Shown: in pieces, positions 6,565 through 18,077 of the stretch | How the letters are laid out: the number at the start of each line of letters is the position of its first letter | Numbering within the stretch: the stretch's first letter is position 1 | NCBI RefSeq assembly: GCF_010500915.1 | Contig: NZ_JAAAWP010000013.1 | Location: 1 to 64,000 of the forward strand | Direction: 5' to 3' | From: Alteromonas hispanica | GTDB lineage: Bacteria > Pseudomonadota > Gammaproteobacteria > Enterobacterales > Alteromonadaceae | Length of the DNA stretch: 64,000 bases | Translations under genes and position numbers: made by a program | Notes under the pieces: generated by a model | Databases searched by the model: none | What the model was told of the DNA's origin: nothing | What the model saw: only the letters and a program-made list of their open reading frames with translations

Positions 6565-6588
6565 AAAAAGCCCCGCTTTTGCGAGGCT
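6565..6588 (-). terminator. Rho-independent terminator after the barrel gene
   Basis: On the minus strand AGCCTCGC-AAAA-GCGGGGCT forms a hairpin (one G-U pair) followed by TTTTTG. It lies about 40 bp beyond the stop of the 6627-7463 gene. Confidence 0.8.
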
Positions 6589-6626
6589 TGTAAAAATTAG
6601 ATGCGATATTGGCAAGGGTTAACGGA

Positions 6627-7463
6627 TTAAAATCTAAATGTTCCCAATAGAGTTAACGAGCCCAGCGTACCCTCATCAGTATCGACACCGGCACCAAAAC
6701 GAATTGATGAATATGCATTGAACCAATAGTTAGTGCCCAGCTCTATGACATTTTCAGAGCCAAATCGGTCGTTGTTTTCGTGTATTGCCATAACGCCAAC
6801 GCTCCAGTTGGGCTTAAAGTAATAGTCTGCGTCGATTTCTAAGGTCAGCTCATCATCAAAGTGCGTACCTTTGAACTTTATATCCCAACCTGGGGTAAAG
6901 CGAGATGGGTTCAAACCGAAGCTGGTGTAGCGAGCAAACACGTTAGCGCTGAATTCTGAGTCACTAAAACGCTGCTGGTCGCTTGAACCGTCGAAAACTC
7001 TTACCGTTTCATCCAAATCGTAAAAGTCTACTCCAGCACCTACTTCCCAGTGCGCGCTAACAAAAGTAGACACATCAACGCCAAAGCGCTGCAATGTTGC
7101 ATCGTAAAACCGTTTATCTTCGGTTGTTCTGCCATATCGGCCTCTCACAACCAAATCATCGTCAGAAAACCACTCGCCGTTAACGTTTATTTGGTCAACG
7201 TCATCTATTCCGAAGTAATCTACTGAAACATTGTTACTACGCTGCAGGTAGGGGCTTATCGCGAAAGGCTGTTCACCAATATTCACCGTGTCGAAATAGT
7301 AGCGGTAAGCTGCACCAATAAAGTTATCGTCAGCATCTCTCACGTCAGAAAAGCCGATACTTACTTCATGATTGATTGGTGTGGTTTGAGCGAACGCTGT
7401 AGAAGTAAAAACAGAAGAAGAAACAAAAGCCAAGGCGCATAGGCCAACTCGATGTGTGAACAT
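6627..7463 (-). CDS. Putative outer-membrane beta-barrel protein
   Basis: 278 residues with a signal peptide (hydrophobic stretch ending TAFAQ; cleavage likely after AFA). The mature part alternates polar and aromatic residues as in beta strands, for example NVFARYTSFG and IDADYYFKPNWSVGVMAI, and ends in GTFRF, the terminal Phe typical of barrel proteins handled by BAM. AAAGGA lies 7 nt before the ATG. The ligand or pore role is unknown. It is transcribed alone, with its own terminator. Confidence 0.75.
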   Translation of the reverse strand: MFTHRVGLCALAFVSSSVFTSTAFAQTTPINHEVSIGFSDVRDADDNFIGAAYRYYFDTVNIGEQPFAISPYLQRSNNVSVDYFGIDDVDQINVNGEWFSDDDLVVRGRYGRTTEDKRFYDATLQRFGVDVSTFVSAHWEVGAGVDFYDLDETVRVFDGSSDQQRFSDSEFSANVFARYTSFGLNPSRFTPGWDIKFKGTHFDDELTLEIDADYYFKPNWSVGVMAIHENNDRFGSENVIELGTNYWFNAYSSIRFGAGVDTDEGTLGSLTLLGTFRF

Positions 7464-7641
7464 AGTAAATCCTTTTTTTGTTTAAGCGCCTTTATCAATC
7501 CGGCGCATTATGAAAACGCGGTGAGAATATAAAGAACTATGTCTGAACACAAGCTGAACGCTCAAAAAAATATTTTCATATCATTGCCTTAGGTAATTCA
7601 TGTGCAAATTTCACTCGTCATGTGAGGAATCTGAGTTAATG

Positions 7642-7938
7642 TTATTGGTGTTGAAAAAGGCGAGCCCACAAAGCACTGACTAACTTCGCATCGGCTTGTT
7701 CGAGTTCATTGTTGGCAAAGGCTCTATTTAAGCTTTCTGTCATGTTGTCGTTCAGCTGTTCCATTGTCGCATTCTCTTGCATCTCAAGCTGTCTCGACTC
7801 TACTGCAAAGTGGCCTTGCAAATAGCTGGCTATAAACAATTCATCATCGTCACCGTGATTAACGACGTCGTCTAAAGCCGCTTCAATTTTTGCGATTTTT
7901 TCTACCACGTCTTGTGGTGCAGCAGCAGGTGGTAACAC
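7642..7938 (-). CDS. yfcL: YfcL family protein
   Basis: 98 residues, all-helical and acidic, matching the small YfcL family through VNHGDDDELFIASYLQGHF and the C-terminal LVSALWARLFQ. The function is not known. The GTG start has an AGGAG 7 nt upstream. In E. coli yfcL lies next to yfcM (epmC), and here epmC is only one gene away, which supports the call. Confidence 0.85.
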   Translation of the reverse strand: MLPPAAAPQDVVEKIAKIEAALDDVVNHGDDDELFIASYLQGHFAVESRQLEMQENATMEQLNDNMTESLNRAFANNELEQADAKLVSALWARLFQHQ

Positions 7939-8066
7939 TCTTTTCTCCTCGTTATTTTGTTCTTTTTAAAGGTGGCCTTTTAAACCACTTGGTATTCACT
8001 TTTTTCACATACTGTTGAGTCAGTACTCATGATTTTTAATATGTTAAGTTTACTGAAAGCCGCAAG

Positions 8067-9197
8067 TTATATGGCGTTATACAGCACTTTGTCTTTGTAG
8101 CCGGTGATAATAGTGAAAGCCCCCGCCAGCTCTTCATCCAGCTTTGGATCGCCCGAATCAAGTCTTAGTGGTTTGCCGTCTAGCGCATGGATTTTTTGTT
8201 TAGTGGCCACCACCATCATATTTTCTTTACCTATTTTGCGAATAAACGCAGGGCTCAACTGTTGATTACCTCTTCCAAGTATATGCCCTTGACCGCCGAT
8301 AACCGTAAGCACCACTTTACTGGGCTTATTTTTTGTGATGTTAAGCAATTCAGGTGCACTAACATCGCTGGCAACTAATTCGCCGTTTTTTATTACATCT
8401 ACACCAAGTAATGTGTTGTCGAGGCCAAGATATTCCATAATGGCACCCACGGTAGAGCCGGAGCCCATGACGAAAAGCGTATCCGACTCATCTTCCATTA
8501 ATTCAGCTACATAAGCTGAAATATCATCGAGCACCAAAGCTTCGTCTTCTTTGCCGCCCATTTTTACTGCCTGAATATACGTCAACTCTGCCGGAACTCG
8601 CATTTCACCGTAATGTTTAGCAATCACCTTGCCCTTACGAAAGGCGTCTTCGTCGATATCACGAACTTCGGCATCCATTACGCTAACAAGCTCTCCGGCT
8701 ATCATTTGGCTAACAACCTGACCTGCAGCGGCAGGCGAAACACAGTAAACTCCCGAGTGAATTTTACAGCCTGCCGGTACACCGAGAACAGGTATTGAAT
8801 CGCCTACAACACTACAAATATTGCGCGCAGTACCATCTCCACCGGCAAAGAGTAAGAGATCTACATTAGCCTCGCACATCGCTCGTGCTGCATTTTCTGA
8901 ATCTTCCCCCTCAGTTTGTTGGCTGCTAGGACGGTATATTACCTCGCATGGAATACCTAAAGATGCGCACACGCTCTCGCCCATTTCTCCGGCCGCTGTG
9001 AATACCGAAAACTGCCCGTTAAGCGCTTCTAGAATACTGAGCGCTTTAGCCATTTTCTCATTGGCTTTTTTCTCAGCGCCCATCGCTAGGGCCTTTTCAC
9101 GTATTTGTGCGCCATCGCTTCCTTTCAAAGCCAGTGCGCCGCCAATACCCGCAAACGGATTTACAATTATTCCTAGTCGAAAAACTGGCTTACTCAT
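8067..9197 (-). CDS. ATP-NAD kinase-like protein (NAD kinase/AcoX family)
   Basis: 376 residues. The nucleotide-binding motif AGGDGTARN (about 118-126) and the early IIVNPFAGIGG are the hallmarks of the NAD kinase / diacylglycerol kinase fold; the length and C-terminal VIGGQGHILGRGNQQL fit the AcoX-like subgroup rather than classical NadK. The substrate is uncertain. Its start overlaps the end of epmC by 4 nt, so the two are translationally coupled. Confidence 0.85.
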   Translation of the reverse strand: MSKPVFRLGIIVNPFAGIGGALALKGSDGAQIREKALAMGAEKKANEKMAKALSILEALNGQFSVFTAAGEMGESVCASLGIPCEVIYRPSSQQTEGEDSENAARAMCEANVDLLLFAGGDGTARNICSVVGDSIPVLGVPAGCKIHSGVYCVSPAAAGQVVSQMIAGELVSVMDAEVRDIDEDAFRKGKVIAKHYGEMRVPAELTYIQAVKMGGKEDEALVLDDISAYVAELMEDESDTLFVMGSGSTVGAIMEYLGLDNTLLGVDVIKNGELVASDVSAPELLNITKNKPSKVVLTVIGGQGHILGRGNQQLSPAFIRKIGKENMMVVATKQKIHALDGKPLRLDSGDPKLDEELAGAFTIITGYKDKVLYNAI

Positions 9198-9793
9198 GCA
9201 GCATTATCTCCAACGCGTTTGGTTGATAAAGTTTCGTGTTCGGTAACTGTATTAAATGTCGTTGCCAATGCCGATATAAAACGTTGTGCCCTGTCAGGAA
9301 AACCATTTTTGCGGTAATAGGCCAACTGTGCGGCAACATTTTTTGTAAAGCCTTCTCGATCTGGCTCTGCACCATTCAGGTTATCTGTACTAACTTGAAA
9401 TTGCCGCCCTGCTGCTTCGGTAAACGCCCACTCAATGGCTTGGGGCTTTATTTCTACCTTTTCAAACTTGGCTTGCTGCTGCTCGTCTCTACCGTCTGGG
9501 CAATACCAATAACCATAATCTTCCATCAACCTGCGCTTTTCTCCTGCAATACACCAATGAGCAACTTCGTGCAGCGCACTAGAAAAGAAACCGTGGGCAA
9601 AAACTATTTGATGATGATCACAGTGCTTACTCGCCGGTAAGTAAATGGGTTCATCGTCACCCAAAACAAGCCGCGTGTTGTAGTCGACAAACGTGCGATT
9701 AAATAGCGCGATCAGTGTTAAAACGCTGGCTTTTTCATTGCTATCTTTAACGCTACCATCGCTATGTTCTGTGTGCTGATGATTAATGTCCAT
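9194..9793 (-). CDS. epmC: Elongation factor P hydroxylase
   Basis: 199 residues. The metal-binding motif SALHEVAHWCIAGEKRR (about 72-88) and the later EWAFTEAAGRQFQ match EpmC/YfcM, which hydroxylates the beta-lysylated lysine of EF-P. The partner genes epmA, epmB and efp are not in this window. It is the first gene of a pair with the ATP-NAD kinase-like gene. Confidence 0.92.
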   Translation of the reverse strand: MDINHQHTEHSDGSVKDSNEKASVLTLIALFNRTFVDYNTRLVLGDDEPIYLPASKHCDHHQIVFAHGFFSSALHEVAHWCIAGEKRRLMEDYGYWYCPDGRDEQQQAKFEKVEIKPQAIEWAFTEAAGRQFQVSTDNLNGAEPDREGFTKNVAAQLAYYRKNGFPDRAQRFISALATTFNTVTEHETLSTKRVGDNAA

Positions 9794-10009
9794 TTGAGTT
9801 CGTAATACTTAACCGACGTTGGTGCGAGCCACGCACTGAGTATGCTGGATAAAACAAGCCTACCTAGTGTTGCGCAAGCATCGTCACAGAATTAATTTGG
9901 CGCAGATTATATCAGCAAAGAGGTGACTTCTCACTTGAAAGCTAGGCTCGCATGAGTCAATCTAGCTTTACGAATTTATTCACTTATCAAAAACATGGGG
10001 TGAAAAAGC

Positions 10010-10732
10010 TTGGCACAAGACATCATTAAACATATTCATCGCGTTAATGCTCAACGTGACTTGGCAAACAAACTGAATATTATGCCTCTTGTGCATCAAC
10101 TCCAAGACTGGCAGTGTCAGCGATTATTAGTGAGCCACGATGATTTGGCCCAGCAAAAGCGCTACCAGAAGGCGATGGCGTTTTTCGTTGAAGAGCTTTA
10201 CGGGCCTAAAGACTTTAGCCAGCGCGATGCAGATTTAGTGCGCGTAATACCCAAGTTGGCAAAAGTACTGCCCGAAAAAGCCATGAATGCGATGAATGAT
10301 GCACTTTCTCTGAACGCGCTCTCTTTCGACTTAGATATGGAGCTAGCCCAGTATCTACATGCTCATTTTCCAAACGAGCCAATTAATAAAGACACCTATG
10401 CAATGGCATATCGGCATGTTGGAAGAAAGGCAGATCGCGAGAAGCAGATAAATATTATATCGCACCTAGGCGATCAGCTTGCCGACGTTATCAAAGTGCG
10501 GGGTATTGGTATGCTTATTTCACTTTCTCGTCGCCCAGCAAAAATGGCGGGGTTACTTGCACTGCATGAGTTTTTGGAACGAGGATTCAACTCTTTCAAA
10601 GCCATTGGTGACGTGCAAAGCTTTATTCAACCGGTATTGAAGCGTGAAACGCAACTTATGGAAATCTTACTGAGCGAAACTACTCAGCTGCCAGAAGATA
10701 ATCCGCTTCCCAATGTGCCATTACAGCCGTAA
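10010..10732 (+). CDS. Conserved protein with FFVEELYGP motif, function unknown
   Basis: 240 residues, predicted soluble and helical. The stretch FFVEELYGPKDFSQRD at about 58-73 is one I associate with a conserved but uncharacterised gammaproteobacterial family. The frame opens with TTG at 10010 (GGGGTGA about 6 nt upstream). The nearby GTG at 10001 is out of frame and hits a stop quickly. It is followed by the thioesterase on the same strand. Confidence 0.7.
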   Translation: MAQDIIKHIHRVNAQRDLANKLNIMPLVHQLQDWQCQRLLVSHDDLAQQKRYQKAMAFFVEELYGPKDFSQRDADLVRVIPKLAKVLPEKAMNAMNDALSLNALSFDLDMELAQYLHAHFPNEPINKDTYAMAYRHVGRKADREKQINIISHLGDQLADVIKVRGIGMLISLSRRPAKMAGLLALHEFLERGFNSFKAIGDVQSFIQPVLKRETQLMEILLSETTQLPEDNPLPNVPLQP

Positions 10733-10775
10733 ACGGCAGGCCATTAGCAATAACAGGTTTAACAAGGAATTTTGT

Positions 10776-11246
10776 TTGAAAGAACACGCTATTGATTGGA
10801 TGTACGATAAGCCATTCATTCAAGACTGGCATATTGATGCGACACATATTGACCATTACAACCACGTTAATAATGTGGCCTACTTGGCACAATTAGAGAA
10901 ATTGGCATGGGCTCACTCTAATGCGTTAGGACTTCAATTTACAGATTACCAAACACTTAATCGAGGCATGGTAATTAGACGTCATGAGTTGAATTATCAT
11001 CTTCCTGCGCACTTGAATGACACCTTACAATGCGCCACATGGATAGTGAAATGCGATAATAAACTTACGCTTTCTAGACAGTTCCAATTTATTTGCCCTA
11101 AGCGCAAAAAAACGGTGTTTGATGCGCTTACCCAGTTTGTATGTGTCAGTTTAGGCACAGGCGCGCCAAAACGAATGCCGGCTCAATTTATAAAAGCCTA
11201 TGGCGAGGCGTGTATTGAATTACCTGCAGAAAAACGCGAGCGATAA
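10776..11246 (+). CDS. Acyl-CoA thioesterase, hotdog fold
   Basis: 156 residues. HIDHYNHVNNVAYLAQLE at about 24-41 is the YbgC/4-hydroxybenzoyl-CoA thioesterase-type active-site region with Asp26. The open frame extends back to 10713, but AAGGA seven bases before the TTG at 10776 makes this the likely start. It probably hydrolyses acyl-CoA in the cytoplasm; substrate chain length cannot be read from sequence. It is likely in an operon with its two neighbours. Confidence 0.82.
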   Translation: MKEHAIDWMYDKPFIQDWHIDATHIDHYNHVNNVAYLAQLEKLAWAHSNALGLQFTDYQTLNRGMVIRRHELNYHLPAHLNDTLQCATWIVKCDNKLTLSRQFQFICPKRKKTVFDALTQFVCVSLGTGAPKRMPAQFIKAYGEACIELPAEKRER

Positions 11247-11283
11247 TATGCACACATTCGTAGTTAGTTTTTGAGTAGTTTGA

Positions 11284-12474
11284 ATGAATCGCATTCTGAT
11301 AGTAGTTGTTATAGCGTTACTCAGCGCCTCGCTGGTAACAAACATATACTTGTGGCAGCGTCTTTCAAGCTATGCAGAGGGCGGCTCTGTTAAAAGCGGC
11401 TATACTAGCTCATCAACGGGCAATGAATCGAATACAAACTCCGTGGGTGATAGCGTGTGCGGTGCTGGTAAAGGTGGCAGCGCAAACTGCAATAAAAACC
11501 CTACCCAGTATAACCCTAAAAGCACGGAGCTAATGGCTGATGCGCAAACGCCCTCACTCAAAGCGTTAACTGCAATGCTTGAAGCGGGTTACTATAGTCA
11601 GCTGGCGGTAGAAATTAATAACCAGCTAAAGTTATCGCCCTTAAGCGAACCTCTGTTGCTTCTTGAAGCAGAGCTCGTAGAGCGCACGAAGCCTTTACCT
11701 ACAGCGCTAATTAATTATTACGATTTAGCTGAGCTGCCGTTATCCCTAAGTGCCTTGAAAAAAATTCAGCAGAAAGTAGAAAACCTGTACAACCAAGCGC
11801 AAGCTCAGCTTCAAAAAAATCACCAGTGGGAACTTGTCGCCAAGCTCAACGAGCCGCTATTTCAACGCCAGCCAGACAATAAGGAATTCACGCTTAATTT
11901 GGCTACCGCCTATGCGCATCAGGAAAAAATGACACTAATGGAGGACGTACTCGCTGCCCTACCCTTTAATGATCACGATGCACAGGCTATTCGCGATATG
12001 GCGTACGCACAACAAACAGCAAATACAGACGCTAATGATGATGAAACAAACACTACCAACACCTTTTCTGATAGCGCAGACGATATTCAAGTCGCGCTCG
12101 AGCGAATAGGCAATCAATATCGCGTTGAAGCCATTGCACTTAATCAACGCGCATCGATGATCCTAGATACTGGGGCTAGCACGACTGCCATTTCGTCACG
12201 CTTATTTGCCCGTTTAGGCAAAATGAGAAACCTGACATTTATTGGTATATTTAACGTTCAGACAGCAGCGGGAAGTGTGGAAGCTCAGCTTGTAAAAATT
12301 CCAAAATTTACCTTTGCAGGCTACACATTTAACGATGTTTCAGCCATTGTACTTCCAGAGGAGGCGCTGCCTGATGCCGACGGACTTTTAGGTATGAATG
12401 TTCTTGGTGAATTCGATTTTTCTATTCTCCCTCAAGAAGACATATTGCTTTTAAACCTAAGAGAAAACAAATAG
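11284..12474 (+). CDS. Membrane-anchored retropepsin-like aspartic protease
   Basis: 396 residues. An N-terminal hydrophobic helix (about 3-24) anchors the protein. A low-complexity Ser/Asn/Gly stretch and helical middle follow, and the C-terminal domain has the catalytic MILDTGASTTAISSRL (Asp295-Thr-Gly) and DGLLGMNVLGEFDF, the two marks of single-domain clan AA retropepsin-like proteins. One DTG per chain implies an active dimer. Substrate unknown; probably periplasmic. Confidence 0.82.
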   Translation: MNRILIVVVIALLSASLVTNIYLWQRLSSYAEGGSVKSGYTSSSTGNESNTNSVGDSVCGAGKGGSANCNKNPTQYNPKSTELMADAQTPSLKALTAMLEAGYYSQLAVEINNQLKLSPLSEPLLLLEAELVERTKPLPTALINYYDLAELPLSLSALKKIQQKVENLYNQAQAQLQKNHQWELVAKLNEPLFQRQPDNKEFTLNLATAYAHQEKMTLMEDVLAALPFNDHDAQAIRDMAYAQQTANTDANDDETNTTNTFSDSADDIQVALERIGNQYRVEAIALNQRASMILDTGASTTAISSRLFARLGKMRNLTFIGIFNVQTAAGSVEAQLVKIPKFTFAGYTFNDVSAIVLPEEALPDADGLLGMNVLGEFDFSILPQEDILLLNLRENK

Positions 12475-12494
12475 CTGCGTCTAATTACTCTAGC

Positions 12495-14063
12495 CTATGG
12501 CATAATCTGAGACAATATTCCCGCAACTAACGCGAATACTAGCATTGGCTTTATCGTTTGCTTAATCATTTTTCCTTCCTGGTTATTTATCCCCAAAATT
12601 GCTGAAACCGCAATAATATTATTAATACACACCATATTTCCCATTGCAGCCCCAACAGATTGTAATGACAAAACCAGCGGGACCGACAGTTGCGCCTGTT
12701 CAGCGATACCATATTGAATACCACCAAAGGTAAGATTTGAAACTGTTGCAGACCCAGAGAAAAATGAACCTAACGCACCAAGTAACGACGCTACATAAAG
12801 CCAATTTTCTCCTGTCGCGTCAGCTAAGTTATTAGCAATGATAAACATGGGCGATGATTCACCCCCTTGCATCATAAAATTAATCATAATAAGCGCTCCA
12901 ACAAGGGCAATAGCGGGATGCTTGATGCGCTCTCCCGTTTCGGAAACTGCATGGCGAAGCTCAAAAAAACTCACTTTTAAAAAAGGAATTAACAGGACAA
13001 TGGTAACAATAAAAGGAATAAGCGCTGGAACATACAGGGTTTTATAAGACCAGCTGATAGTAGTACCAAGAATGTCATTCCAGCTAACAATGAGGGCTTT
13101 ACTTACTTCAATGTCAAAGAGCTGAAACCAAACTTCGGTGTTATTTAAAAGCGGTTTTACCCCTAGCTGCTGCACACGCGTTATTACGAGAATAACGATC
13201 ATGATAATAAATGGAGATAGACCCACTACAATATTTTCCAATGAGCTCTCTTTTTTCAGATTCGTACTGGTATAATTTACACGTTTAAGCCCCACTCCAA
13301 ATTTTGCAAAGGCAATCGACAGGGAAAGTCCAATTACACCGCCAATTAAGGCAGGGAATTCATAGTTTACTTGAGCCAACAAAAGGTAAGGCACAGTACA
13401 ACTTAAAACACTGATAAAAATAAATACTGCATTAGCCCGAATATCGCGCCACCCCACTACGAATTTAAGCGCCAGTAAGGGAATAAAAAAACCTGCGACA
13501 AAATGAATGAAGGCAGTGAGAGAGGATACTTCTAATAATGTTTCCTCACTTAAGTTGAGCGCCTCAAAGCCGAACCAAGTGGGCGTGCCAACAGCACCAA
13601 ACGAGACTGGAATGGTATTCATAACGAGCGTGAGAAGTGCAACACGCAGAGCGGGAAAACCCAATCCTACCAAAATAGGCGCAGCAATGGCCGCCGGCGT
13701 GCCAAAACCAGACGCTCCCTCAAGCATAAAAGTCAATGCCCAACCAATAATCATAAGTTGCGCCACTTTATTGCTACTGACACTTTCTAAGTAGTGTCTT
13801 AGTTTTTCCTGCGAGCCTGAACGAACAAGTATACTGTTTAGCAGGATAGCGCCCGCTACTATCGACAGTGGTGTTAACACTGAAAGTAAACCTGCAATTG
13901 TGTTTGCTGCTAATTCTGGTGCTCTACCCTGAAAGTAGAATAGCTGCAGAAAGCCAATGAATAATGCCGTTAATGGCAATGCTATATGAGCTGGCCATGG
14001 TCGCTCTTTTGTCATGCTCCAAACTAGCACTATGATGGGTAATGTTGCGATAAAAGTATCCAT
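12495..14063 (-). CDS. lldP: L-lactate permease (LctP family)
   Basis: 522 residues with about 12-14 hydrophobic spans. Family marks include EGASGFGTPAAIAAPILVGLG and GAVGTPTWFG in the first half and GSFFSGSATVSNLTFGG near the end. LctP carriers import lactate or glycolate with protons. No lactate dehydrogenase genes are adjacent. It converges with the protease gene. The symbol is a homology label; the exact substrate is inferred. Confidence 0.88.
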   Translation of the reverse strand: MDTFIATLPIIVLVWSMTKERPWPAHIALPLTALFIGFLQLFYFQGRAPELAANTIAGLLSVLTPLSIVAGAILLNSILVRSGSQEKLRHYLESVSSNKVAQLMIIGWALTFMLEGASGFGTPAAIAAPILVGLGFPALRVALLTLVMNTIPVSFGAVGTPTWFGFEALNLSEETLLEVSSLTAFIHFVAGFFIPLLALKFVVGWRDIRANAVFIFISVLSCTVPYLLLAQVNYEFPALIGGVIGLSLSIAFAKFGVGLKRVNYTSTNLKKESSLENIVVGLSPFIIMIVILVITRVQQLGVKPLLNNTEVWFQLFDIEVSKALIVSWNDILGTTISWSYKTLYVPALIPFIVTIVLLIPFLKVSFFELRHAVSETGERIKHPAIALVGALIMINFMMQGGESSPMFIIANNLADATGENWLYVASLLGALGSFFSGSATVSNLTFGGIQYGIAEQAQLSVPLVLSLQSVGAAMGNMVCINNIIAVSAILGINNQEGKMIKQTIKPMLVFALVAGILSQIMP

Positions 14064-14184
14064 ACCACGCCTTTTTTGACATTCGCGCTGAAAAATTGAC
14101 GAGATTCAGTGTAATGCAGCAACTCTGTAAAAACATAAAAAAATGTCTTTTTTAGCCATGCCAGCAGTTAAAAAAAGACAAAGG

Positions 14185-14214
14185 TTGTAATTCGGTACAC
14201 GATGAATATATAGT
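14185..14214 (+). promoter_or_regulatory. Candidate sigma-70 promoter of the thi operon
   Basis: TTGTAA (14185-14190) and TATAGT (14209-14214) are 18 bp apart and end 12 bp before the riboswitch. This places the transcript start just ahead of the aptamer. Confidence 0.5.
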
Positions 14215-14226
14215 ATTCGGCAAGTT

Positions 14227-14323
14227 ACTTGTCGGAGTGCTTCACTGGTTATCCAGTAAGCTGAGACTGCGAAAGCGGGATCCGTAGAACCTGATCAGGC
14301 TAATACCTGCGAAGGGAACAAGA
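14227..14323 (+). promoter_or_regulatory. TPP riboswitch (THI element)
   Basis: Conserved blocks are in order: ACTTGTCGGAGTGC, GCTGAGACTGCGAAAGCGGG, CCGTAGAACCTGATCAGG, CTAATACCTGCGAAGGGAAC and AAG closing the first stem with CTTGT. It binds thiamine pyrophosphate and should repress the thiCDEFSGH operon. About 220 nt separate it from thiC, and I see no strong intrinsic terminator there, so control may be at translation. Confidence 0.95.
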
Positions 14324-14504
14324 ATAAATGTTGTATCGTGCTTTAACACTTTTTTGCGTTTGAACAGGCTTTATTGAAAGGATGTTCACAATAAAATTGA
14401 TACGGGTTTGATGTCTTACCCTGTCAATCGCATTTAGTTTTAAACTTAATCGGCACGCGTGTTTTGCATCATGCTCTGCACTTCATTTTTCTTTTCACTC
14501 CTGA

Positions 14505-16448
<1,944 letters not shown>

Positions 16449-18077
16449 ATGACTGAATCGACCTTATTTAACTCGACATCAAACTCGCCATTACACGCAC
16501 CGACTGTATGGTGTGTAGGCGGCACAGACTCTAGCGGAGGTGCGGGTGTAACCCGCGACCTCGCTACGCTCTGTGACCTGGGCGTGCGCGGCTGTGTAAT
16601 AGTCACTCAGGTAACCGCACAATCGAACAGCAAGATGCTGGCGCAAGCGCCTATGGCGCCCTCTGTGATTAACGAGCAATGGCAAGCTTTAGCAAGTGAG
16701 GGGTTGCCCCACTGCATAAAAATAGGCGCTGTTGCCAACGACGAACAAGCATTTTCACTTTGCGCCCGCATTGAATTATTGGCTGGGCCTCGCCCCTTTA
16801 TAATCTGGGACCCAGTGTTGCAAACTTCATCCATGAGCACCATCAGCAGGCTCAGCAAAGAAGCCATAGTGCAACTTCTCAATGTGGCAGATATTGTAAC
16901 GCCTAACGTTAGCGAGCTTGCAGCACTCAGCCAGTATTTTCGTAACCAAAGCACCATAAGTTCTCACCATGATGCTAGAAAAGCCGCCAAAACCTTGCTT
17001 GCAACTTCCAACCTTGCAGAACATCCTGGGGCCGAAAAAGCAACTTTACTAAAAGGCGTCTTTGTAAAAGCGGGTCATGCCGATTGGCAATGTGATGCCA
17101 CAGATATGTATTTTACCCAGACCGAAGACGTTTCGTTTTCACAGCCACGGTGCGATGCAGGAGAGCTTAGAGGTACAGGCTGCCTGTTGGCTTCTGCCAT
17201 TGCTGGTTTTTATGCCAAGGACTATTGTGTTAATGATGCGCTTACCCTCGCCAATGCCTATGTGAGAAAGGTACGAAACGTATCGACATCACAACGGGAT
17301 AAGTTTCACCATCCTAAAGCGGTAGGCTTCCCTACAAACCCAGACATATTCCCTACGGTGTGCTTTAAAAATAGTGTGTTTAAAACCTCTGCGAACGGTG
17401 AGAGAGAAATAAGTCATCAGCATAGTTCTCCATTTGAGCCATTTGAGCCATTTGTGCCCATTGCACCTAAAAGAGGGATTTACCCTGTTGTGGATAGCGC
17501 TGACTGGATAGAAAGGCTGTTGCCTACTGGCGTGAATATTATTCAGCTGCGAATAAAGTCAGATAAAAAAGATTCAGGGCAAGCATGGATATCTGAAGAA
17601 ATAAAAAAAGCCGTAGCCTTAACCAGGGGCACGTCTTGTCAGCTTTTTATCAACGATCACTGGGAACTCGCTATTGAGCACGGTGCGTTTGGCGTGCACT
17701 TGGGGCAAGAAGATCTGTTTGATGCGGATATTAAAGCAATTCGTCACGCAGGGTTGCGATTGGGAGTGTCGACCCATGGCTATGCCGAACTTCAAAGAGT
17801 AAAAGCCCTGTCTCCTTCTTATATTGCGCTAGGTCATATTTTTGCCACTCAAACCAAAACGATGCCTTCAAAACCTCAAGGGTTAGCGCGGTTGAAACAA
17901 TATGTTCAATTGTGCGCAGATACCCCCACCGTTGCTATTGGGGGCATTGATATATCACGGTGTAAGGCTGTAGCGAATACAGGGGTAACCCATATTGCGG
18001 TGGTGAGCGCTATTACTAAAGCTACCAACCCAATTCACGCTTACAGCGCGCTCAATAAAGAGGCTGGTTATGCTTAA
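16449..18077 (+). CDS. thiDE: ThiD-ThiE fusion: HMP(-P) kinase / thiamine-phosphate synthase
   Basis: 542 residues. The N-terminal half is a ThiD-type ribokinase fold ([12 protein letters not shown] at 22-33; [14 protein letters not shown] anion-hole region), though diverged from free-standing ThiD. A linker holds a PFEPFEPFV repeat at about 328-336. The C-terminal half, from [11 protein letters not shown] on, is ThiE with [19 protein letters not shown] and [12 protein letters not shown]. It joins the pyrimidine and thiazole phosphates. Translation starts directly after the thiC stop (TAAATG). Confidence 0.93.
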   Translation: MTESTLFNSTSNSPLHAPTVWCVGGTDSSGGAGVTRDLATLCDLGVRGCVIVTQVTAQSNSKMLAQAPMAPSVINEQWQALASEGLPHCIKIGAVANDEQAFSLCARIELLAGPRPFIIWDPVLQTSSMSTISRLSKEAIVQLLNVADIVTPNVSELAALSQYFRNQSTISSHHDARKAAKTLLATSNLAEHPGAEKATLLKGVFVKAGHADWQCDATDMYFTQTEDVSFSQPRCDAGELRGTGCLLASAIAGFYAKDYCVNDALTLANAYVRKVRNVSTSQRDKFHHPKAVGFPTNPDIFPTVCFKNSVFKTSANGEREISHQHSSPFEPFEPFVPIAPKRGIYPVVDSADWIERLLPTGVNIIQLRIKSDKKDSGQAWISEEIKKAVALTRGTSCQLFINDHWELAIEHGAFGVHLGQEDLFDADIKAIRHAGLRLGVSTHGYAELQRVKALSPSYIALGHIFATQTKTMPSKPQGLARLKQYVQLCADTPTVAIGGIDISRCKAVANTGVTHIAVVSAITKATNPIHAYSALNKEAGYA

